Positions 1 to 6,958 of a stretch of 10,360 nucleotides of DNA are shown here, piece after piece; within the stretch, counting starts at the first letter, position 1, and each line of letters starts with the position of its first letter. The position numbers and the translations under genes were made by a program. Below the pieces are notes generated by a model. That model saw nothing but the letters and a program-made list of their open reading frames with translations, was not told the DNA's origin and did no database searches. Origin of the DNA: CAYNST01 sp964641175 (lineage in GTDB: Bacteria; Pseudomonadota; Gammaproteobacteria; Pseudomonadales; Cellvibrionaceae); contig CAZXLJ010000113.1 in the NCBI GenBank assembly GCA_964641175.1, positions 1 through 10,360 of the forward strand, in the 5' to 3' direction.

Positions 1-1751
1 CTTTTGACGGTATTGTTGTCGGCGGCGGTGGGGCCGGCATGCGTGCTGCTCTGCAGATGGCCCAATCCGGTTTCAAGACCGCGGTGGTTACCAAAGTATT
101 TCCGACCCGGTCTCATACGGTATCCGCTCAAGGCGGAATCACTTGCGCAATTGCCAGTGCGGATCCCAATGACGACTGGCGCTGGCACATGTACGACACA
201 GTCAAAGGTTCCGATTACATCGGTGACCAGGACGCGGTTGAGTATATGTGCTCTGTGGGACCGCAAGCGGTTTTCGAGCTGGAGCATATGGGTCTGCCAT
301 TTTCGCGCACGGAAAATGGTCGGATCTATCAGCGGCCCTTTGGGGGTCAGTCAAAGGATTTCGGTCGTGGAGGCCAGGCCGCCCGTACCTGCGCGGCGGC
401 GGATCGAACTGGCCACGCGCTGCTGCACACGCTTTATCAGCAGAATGTGCGGAGCAATACGGTTTTTTTGAACGAGTGGTTCGCAGTGGATCTGGTCAAG
501 AACCAGGACGGCGCAGTCGTGGGTGTCATTGCCATCAATATCGAAGATGGTGAGATGGTCTATATTCGTTCCAAAGCGACGGTGTTGGCCACCGGCGGTG
601 CCGGGCGGATTTTCGCTTCGACTACCAATGCCCATATCAATACCGGTGATGGTATCGGCATGGCATTGCGCGCGGGATTTCCCATGCAGGACATGGAAAT
701 GTGGCAGTTTCATCCCACGGGCATTGCCGGGGCTGGAGTGCTGGTCACCGAAGGCTGTCGGGGTGAGGGCGGTTATCTGATCAACAAGGACGGTGAGCGC
801 TTCATGGAGCGCTATGCGCCCCTGGCCAAAGATCTTGCCGGCCGGGATGTTGTGGCTCGTTCGATGGTACTCGAAATTCTGGAGGGCAGAGGTTGTGGTC
901 CGAACGGAGACCACGTACTGCTGAAACTTGACCATCTGGGTGAAGAAACCCTGAATGCGAAACTGCCCGGAATCCTGGAACTGTCGCGAACCTTTGCTCA
1001 CGCCGACCCTGTCAAAGAACCCATTCCGGTGGTGCCGACCTGTCATTACATGATGGGAGGAATTCCCACCAATATCCACGGGCAGGCGCTGATGCCGGAC
1101 AGCGAGGGCAAGGATCAGATTATCCCGGGCCTGTTTGCCTGCGGGGAGGCCGCCTGTGTGTCAGTGCACGGTGCCAACCGGCTGGGTGGAAACTCGTTGC
1201 TGGATCTGGTGGTATTCGGGCGGGCCTCCGGCCTGTTTATTGAGAAGGCCCTGCGCGAAGGTATCGAGTATCGGGAAGCCAGCAGCACTGACCTGGCAGC
1301 AGCCACCGAGCGAGTGGATCGTCTTAATGCATCGACCGCGGGCGAGTCCGCATCGACTTTGCGCAAAGAGCTGCAGACAATCATGCAGAACTATTTTGGG
1401 GTGTTCCGCAAAGGCGAATTCATGCATGAGGGCATACGCCAGCTTGCAGGGATGCGCGAGCGCATCGAGAACATTTCCTTGCAGGACAAATCCAGCGTAT
1501 TCAATACGGCCCGAATAGAAGCGCTTGAAGTGCAGAACCTTTTTGAGGTGGCCGAAGCGACGGCCATTTCAGCTGAAGAACGCAAGGAGTCGCGAGGAGC
1601 GCACGCGCGCGAAGATTATCGGGTCCGGGATGATGCCAACTGGTTGTGTCATTCCCTGTATTTCCCGATCGACAAGCGTGTCGGAAAGCGCGCGGTCAAT
1701 TTTGCGCCAAAGACCATGGAAGCTTTTCCACCGAAAGAACGTACGTACTAA
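1..1751 (+). CDS. sdhA: Succinate dehydrogenase flavoprotein subunit (5' partial)
   Basis: FAD-carrying catalytic subunit of succinate dehydrogenase (complex II), which oxidises succinate to fumarate on the cytoplasmic face of the inner membrane and passes electrons to SdhB. The reading frame is open from base 3 and begins with FDGIVVGGGGAGMRAAL, the dinucleotide-binding motif, so the true start lies a few codons upstream of the window and the ATG at 39 is internal. About 582 residues are visible; E. coli SdhA has 588. Visible landmarks are the flavin-linking histidine in SHTVSAQGG (codon 114-116), HPTG near 713-721, the GRDVVARS arginine region (840-863), the substrate histidine of HYMMGGIPTN (codon 1044-1046) and HGANRLGGNS (1167-1196). 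The C-terminus NWLCHSLYFP...AFPPKERTY matches the family end, so the gene is complete on that side. The preceding sdhC and sdhD would be expected upstream, outside the window. Identification is very secure. Confidence 0.98.
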   Translation, partial: FDGIVVGGGGAGMRAALQMAQSGFKTAVVTKVFPTRSHTVSAQGGITCAIASADPNDDWRWHMYDTVKGSDYIGDQDAVEYMCSVGPQAVFELEHMGLPFSRTENGRIYQRPFGGQSKDFGRGGQAARTCAAADRTGHALLHTLYQQNVRSNTVFLNEWFAVDLVKNQDGAVVGVIAINIEDGEMVYIRSKATVLATGGAGRIFASTTNAHINTGDGIGMALRAGFPMQDMEMWQFHPTGIAGAGVLVTEGCRGEGGYLINKDGERFMERYAPLAKDLAGRDVVARSMVLEILEGRGCGPNGDHVLLKLDHLGEETLNAKLPGILELSRTFAHADPVKEPIPVVPTCHYMMGGIPTNIHGQALMPDSEGKDQIIPGLFACGEAACVSVHGANRLGGNSLLDLVVFGRASGLFIEKALREGIEYREASSTDLAAATERVDRLNASTAGESASTLRKELQTIMQNYFGVFRKGEFMHEGIRQLAGMRERIENISLQDKSSVFNTARIEALEVQNLFEVAEATAISAEERKESRGAHAREDYRVRDDANWLCHSLYFPIDKRVGKRAVNFAPKTMEAFPPKERTY

Positions 1752-1812
1752 ACGCAGCAGTAGCGAAGCACTCCGTGATGGATGCGATATTGTTGCCGCA
1801 TGAGGTAGGCAT

Positions 1813-2517
1813 ATGCTGAAAGTTGAAGTTTATCGCTACAATCCGGACACCGACCGGGCGCCCTACATGAAGACCTATCAGGTCGACACCCAGGGCAAGG
1901 ATCTGATGGTGCTGGATGTGCTGGAATTGCTGAAAGCTGAAGATGCGACCCTGGCATTTCGCCGTTCGTGTCGCGAAGGCGTGTGTGGCTCTGATGGCAT
2001 GAATATCTCCGGCAAGAACCGCCTCGCCTGCATTACGCCGTTATCGGAGTGCGTCAAGAACAACAAGCTTGTTTTGCGACCATTGCCAGGGCTGCCGGTT
2101 ATACGAGACCTGGTAATAGACATGACCCAGTTCTTCGAGCAGTACAAAAAAATCGAACCCTATCTGCAGAACGGCGACCCGGCCCCGGCGATCGAGCGAT
2201 TGCAGTCACCGGAAGACCGGGAAAAGCTCGATGGATTGTATGAGTGCATTCTGTGTGCCTGCTGCTCCACCGGATGTCCTTCCTTCTGGTGGAATCCCGA
2301 CAAATTCATTGGCCCCGCGGGTTTGCTGCAGGCTTACCGGTTTCTCGCCGACACCCGCGACACAGCCACGGAGCACCGCCTTAGCAAACTGGAAGACCCC
2401 TTCAGCGTATTCCGTTGCCACAATATCCAGAACTGTGTCGCTGTATGTCCTAAAGGCCTGAATCCCACGCGGGCGATAGGACATATTCGCCATATGCTGA
2501 TTCGCCGAGGCGTGTAG
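1813..2517 (+). CDS. sdhB: Succinate dehydrogenase iron-sulfur subunit
   Basis: Electron-transfer subunit of complex II, carrying electrons from the SdhA flavin through three Fe-S clusters to the quinone site at the membrane anchor. The 234-residue protein (E. coli 238) has all ligands: [2Fe-2S] Cys53, Cys58, Asp61 and Cys73 in CREGVCGSD...C, where Asp replaces a fourth Cys as in E. coli; [4Fe-4S] Cys145, Cys148, Cys151 and Cys212; [3Fe-4S] Cys155, Cys202 and Cys208. Trp160 and His203 correspond to quinone-site residues in E. coli. The start ATG is supported by GAGG at 1802-1805, 7 nt upstream, and by alignment of the N-terminus. It follows sdhA after 61 nt. A weak 5-bp stem (1782-1786 with 1797-1801, loop 10 nt) abuts this ribosome-binding site; whether it matters is unknown. 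Confidence 0.98.
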   Translation: MLKVEVYRYNPDTDRAPYMKTYQVDTQGKDLMVLDVLELLKAEDATLAFRRSCREGVCGSDGMNISGKNRLACITPLSECVKNNKLVLRPLPGLPVIRDLVIDMTQFFEQYKKIEPYLQNGDPAPAIERLQSPEDREKLDGLYECILCACCSTGCPSFWWNPDKFIGPAGLLQAYRFLADTRDTATEHRLSKLEDPFSVFRCHNIQNCVAVCPKGLNPTRAIGHIRHMLIRRGV

Positions 2518-2597
2518 CAAGAGAGCAAATCGGCAGGGTAGCAAAAGCCGAAGGCCAGGGTGGAAGCCCCGGTCCAGTAAATGTAGAAGAGAAAGTG

Positions 2598-2611
2598 ACG
2601 ATCAGGATCGT
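2598..2611. repeat. Short perfect inverted repeat upstream of sucA
   Basis: ACGATC and GATCGT are exact reverse complements separated by AG. As RNA it would fold as a 5-bp stem with a CAGG loop; as DNA it is a near-palindromic 14-bp site that could bind a dimeric regulator. It lies 94 nt before the preferred sucA start. No known operator is recognised, and a match of this length can occur by chance. Confidence 0.4.
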
Positions 2612-2694
2612 TCAATCAGACGAGTTTTTTCACTCAGGAATAACAGAGAGCGGCGGCAAGCGATCCGTTCAGTCTGTCATTCTTCCCGGATCAT

Positions 2695-2700
2695 GGTGGA
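2695..2700 (+). promoter_or_regulatory. Ribosome-binding site deciding the sucA start
   Basis: GGTGGA lies 4 nt before the ATG at 2705, a usable Shine-Dalgarno match. The in-frame ATG at 2693 has only a poor CGGA-like sequence in front of it, and its own codons overlap this site. The site therefore favours 2705 as the sucA start. Confidence 0.55.
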
Positions 2701-2704
2701 AACA

Positions 2705-5548
2705 ATGCAAGACAGCATGATGGAGCTTTTGTGGAGTACTTCCCATATCTCTGGCGGCAACGCCGCTTATGTGGAAGGTTTGTATGAGGCTTACCTGCTG
2801 GACCCATGCGCGGTGCCTGAAGAGTGGCGGGATTTCTTCGAACAGCTGCCTCGGGTTAACGGGGTTGTTGCCAAGGACATTCCCCATTCGGATGTCATCG
2901 AATACTTTACCTTACTGGGAAAGAACCGGACCCGGCCCATTGCCGCACCCGGAGCAGGTGGGGCATCCATAATTCACGAGCGCAAGCAGGTCGAAGTGGT
3001 CCAGCTGGTGAACGCGTACCGGCTGAGCGGTCACAAAAAAGCCAAGCTTGATCCGCTTGGGCTCGGTAACCATCGGCCCGGAACCTTGCCCGAGCTGGAT
3101 CTGGACTTCCATCGGCTGTCTCGTGCGGATCTCGATCTGGTTTTTCAGACGGGAGATCTGTCCTTCGGTATCAAGGAAGCGCCGCTCAAGGAAATCATCG
3201 CGAATCTCGAGCAGACTTATTGCCGCCATGTCGGCGCTGAAGTCATGCATATCACCAGTTTTCCCGAGCGAACCTGGCTGCTTGACCGCATCGAAAGCGC
3301 CCGCTCGACACCGGCGTTGAGCCATGAAGAACGGCTCGACATCCTGCGCAGCCTCACGGCCGCCGAGGGGCTGGAACGCCATCTCGACAGCAAGTACCCA
3401 GGCACCAAGCGTTTTGGCCTCGAAGGAGGTGAAAGCCTGATACCGATGCTGGACGAAGTGATTCGCAGGGCAGGGACCTATGGCGCCAAAGAAATGGTAT
3501 TGGGGATGGCCCACCGGGGACGGCTCAACACCCTGGTCAATATTCTGGGCAAGAATCCCTCGGAACTGTTTGAAGAATTTGAAGGCAAGAAGCTTGTAGA
3601 CACCTCCGGGGATGTCAAATACCACCAGGGTTTTTCGTCGAACGTCATGACCCCCGGGGGCGAGATGCACCTGGCAATGGCCTTCAACCCCTCGCACCTT
3701 GAGATTGTGTCACCCGTTGTCGAAGGGTCGGTACGTGCCCGCCAGGACCGGCGTCTGGATTCAGTCCGCAACAGCGTCGTGCCGGTGGTCATTCATGGCG
3801 ATGCCGCCTTTGCCGGTCAGGGCGTGGTGATGGAAACATTCCAGATGTCACAGACGCGGGCTTATTGTACGGGCGGAACCGTGCATATCGTGATTAATAA
3901 CCAGATCGGCTTTACCACGAGCCGCCGCGACGATGCCCGTTCAACCGATTACTGTACCGATGTAGCCAAGGTTATCGAAGCACCCATCTTCCATGTAAAC
4001 GGTGACGATCCTGAGGCAGTGGTCTTTGTCACCCGCCTCGCGATGGATTATCGCAATGAATTCAAAAAAGATGTCGTGATCGACCTGGTCTGCTACCGCC
4101 GGCGCGGGCATAACGAAACCGACGAGCCTTCCGCAACGCAACCGATGATGTATGCGGCCATTCGCAAGCATAAAACCGCGCGAACACTCTATGCGGAGCA
4201 GCTTGCCCGCGAAGGACTGGTATCACAGGATGAAGTGGACCTCATGGCATCCAATTACCGGGATGCACTGGATCGCGGCGAGACCGTGGCCCGAGGCCTG
4301 GTGACGGAACCGGACCGCACCCTGTTTGTCGACTGGACTCCCTATCTTGGTCATGACTGGCTGACGCCCTCGAACACCACTTGCGAGCTCAAGATCCTTC
4401 AGGAAGTCGCGGAGAAGTGCTGTGCGATTCCGGATGGAATTGTGGTGCAACGCCAGGTGGACAAAATCTATGACGACCGCCGCAAGATGGCCAGTGGCGC
4501 CTTGCCCATTAACTGGGGCATGGCGGAAACCCTGGCTTACGGCACTCTTCTGCGACAGGGTCACCGGATCCGGCTTACCGGGCAGGACGTCGGTCGCGGC
4601 ACTTTTTCTCATAGGCACGCGGTCATTCATAACCAGAAAGACGGCGCCATGTATGTGCCGTTGCAGAACCTCTACGAAGGCCAGCCGACGTTCGAGCTCT
4701 ACGATTCGCTCCTGTCAGAGGAGGCGGTGCTTGCCTTCGAATACGGTTACGCTACTACGGCGCCCAATGCGCTGGTGATCTGGGAAGCCCAGTTCGGTGA
4801 TTTTGCCAATGGTGCGCAGGTTGTGATCGACCAGTTCATTACCAGCGGAGAACACAAATGGGGTCGTTTGTGCGGTCTGACAATGTTGCTGCCTCATGGC
4901 TATGAGGGGCAGGGGCCGGAGCATTCATCCGCACGGCTTGAGCGCTTCCTGCAATTGTCGGCGGAGCACAATATCCAGGTTTGTACCCCGACAACGCCCG
5001 CACAGGTTTTCCACATGCTGCGCCGACAGGCGATACGTCCCCTGCGACGCCCGCTGGTTGTCATGAGCCCGAAATGGATTTTGCGTCATAAACTGGCGAC
5101 TTCCACTCTCGAAGAATTGGCGCACGGCAGCTTCCAGAATGTCATCAGCGACGAGTCGGTTGTAGCAGAATCCGTGAAGCGGATCATCATGTGCAGCGGT
5201 AAGGTTTATTACCACCTTCTTGAAGCCCGTGAAGAGCTGGGTGTTACCGACGTGGCGCTGCTGAGAATTGAGCAGCTTTATCCGTTCCCGGAAGAAGAAT
5301 TGCGCCGGGCGCTGAAAAATTTTGAGCATGTCACCGATGTGATCTGGTGTCAGGAAGAACCCAAGAATCAGGGTGCCTGGTATTCGAGCCAGCATCGGAT
5401 GAAGCGGGTACTCGAACGGGTAAACTCGGATGCGTTTTTGCGGTATGCTGGGCGCCCTGCGTCTTCGGCGCCCGCGGCCGGCTATATGTCCACTCACCTT
5501 GAAGAGCAGAACAAGTTCATTTCTGCCGCTCTGGATGTGACCGTTTAA
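2705..5548 (+). CDS. sucA: 2-oxoglutarate dehydrogenase E1 component
   Basis: Thiamine-diphosphate-dependent E1 of the cytoplasmic 2-oxoglutarate dehydrogenase complex; it decarboxylates 2-oxoglutarate and transfers the succinyl group to the lipoyl arm of SucB. The 947-residue protein (E. coli 933) shows the N-terminal complex-binding segment (SGGNAAYVEGLYEAYLLDP, near residues 16-34), then GMAHRGRL (267-274) with an active-site His at 270, YHQGFSS with His307, the ThDP/Mg motif HGDAAF (364-369) through NNQIGFTT (398-405), and the C-terminal transketolase-like half with WEAQFGDFANGAQVVIDQF and GYEGQGPEHSSARLERF. I chose ATG 2705 because MQDSMMELLW aligns with remembered pseudomonad SucA starts (MQES...) and has GGTGGA before it; ATG 2693 would add four residues (MVET). 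sucB follows after 85 nt. No broken motif is seen. Confidence 0.97.
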   Translation: MQDSMMELLWSTSHISGGNAAYVEGLYEAYLLDPCAVPEEWRDFFEQLPRVNGVVAKDIPHSDVIEYFTLLGKNRTRPIAAPGAGGASIIHERKQVEVVQLVNAYRLSGHKKAKLDPLGLGNHRPGTLPELDLDFHRLSRADLDLVFQTGDLSFGIKEAPLKEIIANLEQTYCRHVGAEVMHITSFPERTWLLDRIESARSTPALSHEERLDILRSLTAAEGLERHLDSKYPGTKRFGLEGGESLIPMLDEVIRRAGTYGAKEMVLGMAHRGRLNTLVNILGKNPSELFEEFEGKKLVDTSGDVKYHQGFSSNVMTPGGEMHLAMAFNPSHLEIVSPVVEGSVRARQDRRLDSVRNSVVPVVIHGDAAFAGQGVVMETFQMSQTRAYCTGGTVHIVINNQIGFTTSRRDDARSTDYCTDVAKVIEAPIFHVNGDDPEAVVFVTRLAMDYRNEFKKDVVIDLVCYRRRGHNETDEPSATQPMMYAAIRKHKTARTLYAEQLAREGLVSQDEVDLMASNYRDALDRGETVARGLVTEPDRTLFVDWTPYLGHDWLTPSNTTCELKILQEVAEKCCAIPDGIVVQRQVDKIYDDRRKMASGALPINWGMAETLAYGTLLRQGHRIRLTGQDVGRGTFSHRHAVIHNQKDGAMYVPLQNLYEGQPTFELYDSLLSEEAVLAFEYGYATTAPNALVIWEAQFGDFANGAQVVIDQFITSGEHKWGRLCGLTMLLPHGYEGQGPEHSSARLERFLQLSAEHNIQVCTPTTPAQVFHMLRRQAIRPLRRPLVVMSPKWILRHKLATSTLEELAHGSFQNVISDESVVAESVKRIIMCSGKVYYHLLEAREELGVTDVALLRIEQLYPFPEEELRRALKNFEHVTDVIWCQEEPKNQGAWYSSQHRMKRVLERVNSDAFLRYAGRPASSAPAAGYMSTHLEEQNKFISAALDVTV

Positions 5549-5564
5549 ACCTTCAATCCTGGAT

Positions 5565-5595
5565 GGTTGGCGCTCGACGATGCTCAATGCCAACC
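5565..5595 (+). repeat. Perfect 7-bp inverted repeat in the sucA-sucB spacer
   Basis: GGTTGGC (5565-5571) and GCCAACC (5589-5595) are exact reverse complements around a 17-nt loop. The repeat starts 17 nt after the sucA stop and ends 38 nt before the sucB start. No T-run follows, so it is not a standard intrinsic terminator. A transcript hairpin here could shield the 3' end of the sucA message or be a processing site; that is inference. Confidence 0.5.
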
Positions 5596-5617
5596 TCGTT
5601 CAGAACAGCCTTAAAAG

Positions 5618-5623
5618 AAAGGA
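5618..5623 (+). promoter_or_regulatory. Ribosome-binding site deciding the sucB start
   Basis: AAAGGA lies 10 nt before ATG 5634, slightly longer than ideal spacing. It supports 5634 over the in-frame ATG at 5580, which sits in the loop of the 5565-5595 inverted repeat and has no Shine-Dalgarno sequence. Confidence 0.55.
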
Positions 5624-5633
5624 CGTAACTGGA

Positions 5634-6881
5634 ATGACCATTGAAATTAAAGCGCCTACATTTCCTGAATCCGTGCAGGACGGAACCATCGCCACCTGGC
5701 ACAAGCAACCCGGTGAAACTGTGGCCCGGGACGAACTGCTGGTAGATATCGAGACTGACAAGGTCGTTCTGGAAGTAGTCGCGCCCGCTGACGGGACCCT
5801 GTCGGACGTGCTCAAGGGTGAAGGTGAGGTTGTTCTGAGCAACGAAGTCATCGCAAGATTTACAGCGGGTGCAGCAGTGGCGGAATCTCCGGCTGAGCCA
5901 GCCGCGCCGGCCGCACCGGAGCCTGCAAAGAGTGCCGAGCCCGCCGGATTTGCCAACCCGGCGGCGCGCAAACTTGCGGAAGAAAAGGCGATCGACCTCA
6001 ACAAGATCACCGGTAGCGGTAAAGACGGTCGCATCACCAAAGAAGACGTTATCAATTTCAGCAAAAACGCACCGGCTGCATCCTCAACCCGGAGCAAGTC
6101 CGATGCTGGCCCGGCGGCATCCAAAGCGGGCGGCACCAGCGCCAGCGGCGCGATCCTGATGGAAACCGCACCCGGGCAGCGTATCGAGAAACGCGTTCCC
6201 ATGACACGCCTTCGGGCCCGCATTGCAGAACGCCTGCTGGAAGCCACGCAGAGCACCGCCATGCTTACGACCTTCAATGAGGTCAACATGGGTCCGGTCA
6301 TGGAATTGAGATCCCGTTACAAGGATCTGTTTGAGAAAACGCATAACGGCAGCCGTCTCGGCTTCATGGGGTTTTTCGTCAAGGCGGCCGTTGAAGCACT
6401 GCGCCGTATCCCGTCAGTGAATGCCTCTATTGACGGTAACGACGTGGTCTATCACGGATATCAGGATATCGGTGTCGCGGTGTCCACTCCCAAAGGGCTG
6501 GTAGTGCCAGTACTGCGCAATGCCGAGAATATGGGTCTGGCCGAAGTGGAAAACACCATTCGGGACTTTGGTCTGCGGGCCCGTGATGGCAAGCTGAGCA
6601 TCGAAGAAATGACCGGCGGTACCTTCACCATCACCAATGGCGGCGTGTTTGGCTCCCTGATGTCGACACCCATCCTGAATCCGCCGCAGGCCGCCATCCT
6701 GGGCATGCACAAGATTCAGGATCGGCCCATGGCCGTGAACGGCAAAGTTGAGATCCTCCCGATGATGTATCTTGCGCTCTCCTACGATCACCGCCTGATT
6801 GACGGAAAAGAAGCCGTTCAATTCCTGGTGACCATCAAGGATCTGATCGAGGATCCCGCCCGAATCCTTCTCGACGTGTAG
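5634..6881 (+). CDS. sucB: Dihydrolipoyl succinyltransferase (2-oxoglutarate dehydrogenase E2)
   Basis: E2 core of the 2-oxoglutarate dehydrogenase complex; its swinging lipoyl arm takes the succinyl group from SucA and passes it to CoA, and is then reoxidised by Lpd. The 415-residue protein (E. coli 405) has one N-terminal lipoyl domain (about 1-78) with the lipoylated Lys43 in ETDKVVLE (codon 5760-5762), an Ala/Pro linker (79-103), the peripheral subunit-binding domain (about 104-143, FANPAARKLAEEK...GRITKEDV), a second Ala/Ser/Gly-rich linker (144-175), and the catalytic acyltransferase domain (about 183-415) with His386 and Asp390 in SYDHRLIDG. The start at 5634 places the conserved lipoyl domain at the N-terminus; the upstream ATG at 5580 would add 18 residues with no family counterpart. 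A single lipoyl domain and PESV near the start distinguish SucB from pyruvate dehydrogenase E2. Confidence 0.97.
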   Translation: MTIEIKAPTFPESVQDGTIATWHKQPGETVARDELLVDIETDKVVLEVVAPADGTLSDVLKGEGEVVLSNEVIARFTAGAAVAESPAEPAAPAAPEPAKSAEPAGFANPAARKLAEEKAIDLNKITGSGKDGRITKEDVINFSKNAPAASSTRSKSDAGPAASKAGGTSASGAILMETAPGQRIEKRVPMTRLRARIAERLLEATQSTAMLTTFNEVNMGPVMELRSRYKDLFEKTHNGSRLGFMGFFVKAAVEALRRIPSVNASIDGNDVVYHGYQDIGVAVSTPKGLVVPVLRNAENMGLAEVENTIRDFGLRARDGKLSIEEMTGGTFTITNGGVFGSLMSTPILNPPQAAILGMHKIQDRPMAVNGKVEILPMMYLALSYDHRLIDGKEAVQFLVTIKDLIEDPARILLDV

Positions 6882-6898
6882 TTGGCCTTTTAACCATG

Positions 6899-6931
6899 GG
6901 CCCGCGAGTACGTCGATGACGATACAGGGCC
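6899..6931 (+). repeat. Two-tier hairpin candidate in the sucB-lpd spacer
   Basis: GGCCC (6899-6903) pairs with GGGCC (6927-6931), enclosing CGTC (6911-6914) and GACG (6918-6921) with a 3-nt loop; TA on each side can extend the inner stem past one bulged A. It occupies the centre of the 77-nt spacer, 17 nt after the sucB stop and 27 nt before lpd. No T-run follows. The inner stem is short and the fold is only a possibility. Confidence 0.35.
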
Positions 6932-6958
6932 GCAGATTTATAGACTCGGGGTTACATT

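Larger units (their letters stand above)
2518..2704 (+). other. sdhB-sucA intergenic spacer with weak hairpins
   Basis: This 187-nt spacer separates the dehydrogenase genes from the suc genes and holds no credible ORF. It contains an imperfect GC-rich hairpin (2553-2560 with 2567-2575, a mismatch and a bulge), a 14-bp interrupted palindrome ACGATC-AG-GATCGT (2598-2611), and a T6 run (2625-2630) preceded by a 4-bp stem TCGT/ACGA (2608-2611 with 2620-2623). I see no good sigma-70 promoter match. In E. coli the equivalent gap carries a weak suc promoter; that is background knowledge and not shown here. The 4-bp stem is too weak to call a terminator. Confidence 0.5.

Noticed and set aside
351..1079. 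Other long antisense open frames opposite sdhA, sucA and lpd (also 2912-3697, 4925-5593, 7715-8386)
   Set aside because: All are in phase with the sense codons and explained by the same rarity of TTA, CTA and TCA. No ribosome-binding site or recognisable domain supports them.
2693..2704. Alternative sucA start at ATG 2693
   Set aside because: It would add MVET, lacks a Shine-Dalgarno sequence, and overlaps the GGTGGA that serves ATG 2705. The family N-terminus aligns at 2705. It cannot be fully excluded.
5580..5633. Upstream in-frame sucB start at 5580
   Set aside because: The extra 18 residues have no counterpart before the lipoyl domain, there is no ribosome-binding site, and the codon lies inside the spacer inverted repeat.
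6916..6944. Promoter-like ATGACG (6916-6921), 17-nt spacer, TATAGA (6939-6944) upstream of lpd
   Set aside because: Each element matches the sigma-70 consensus at only 4 of 6 bases. Transcription would start about 8 nt before the lpd ATG, leaving out or truncating the ribosome-binding site.
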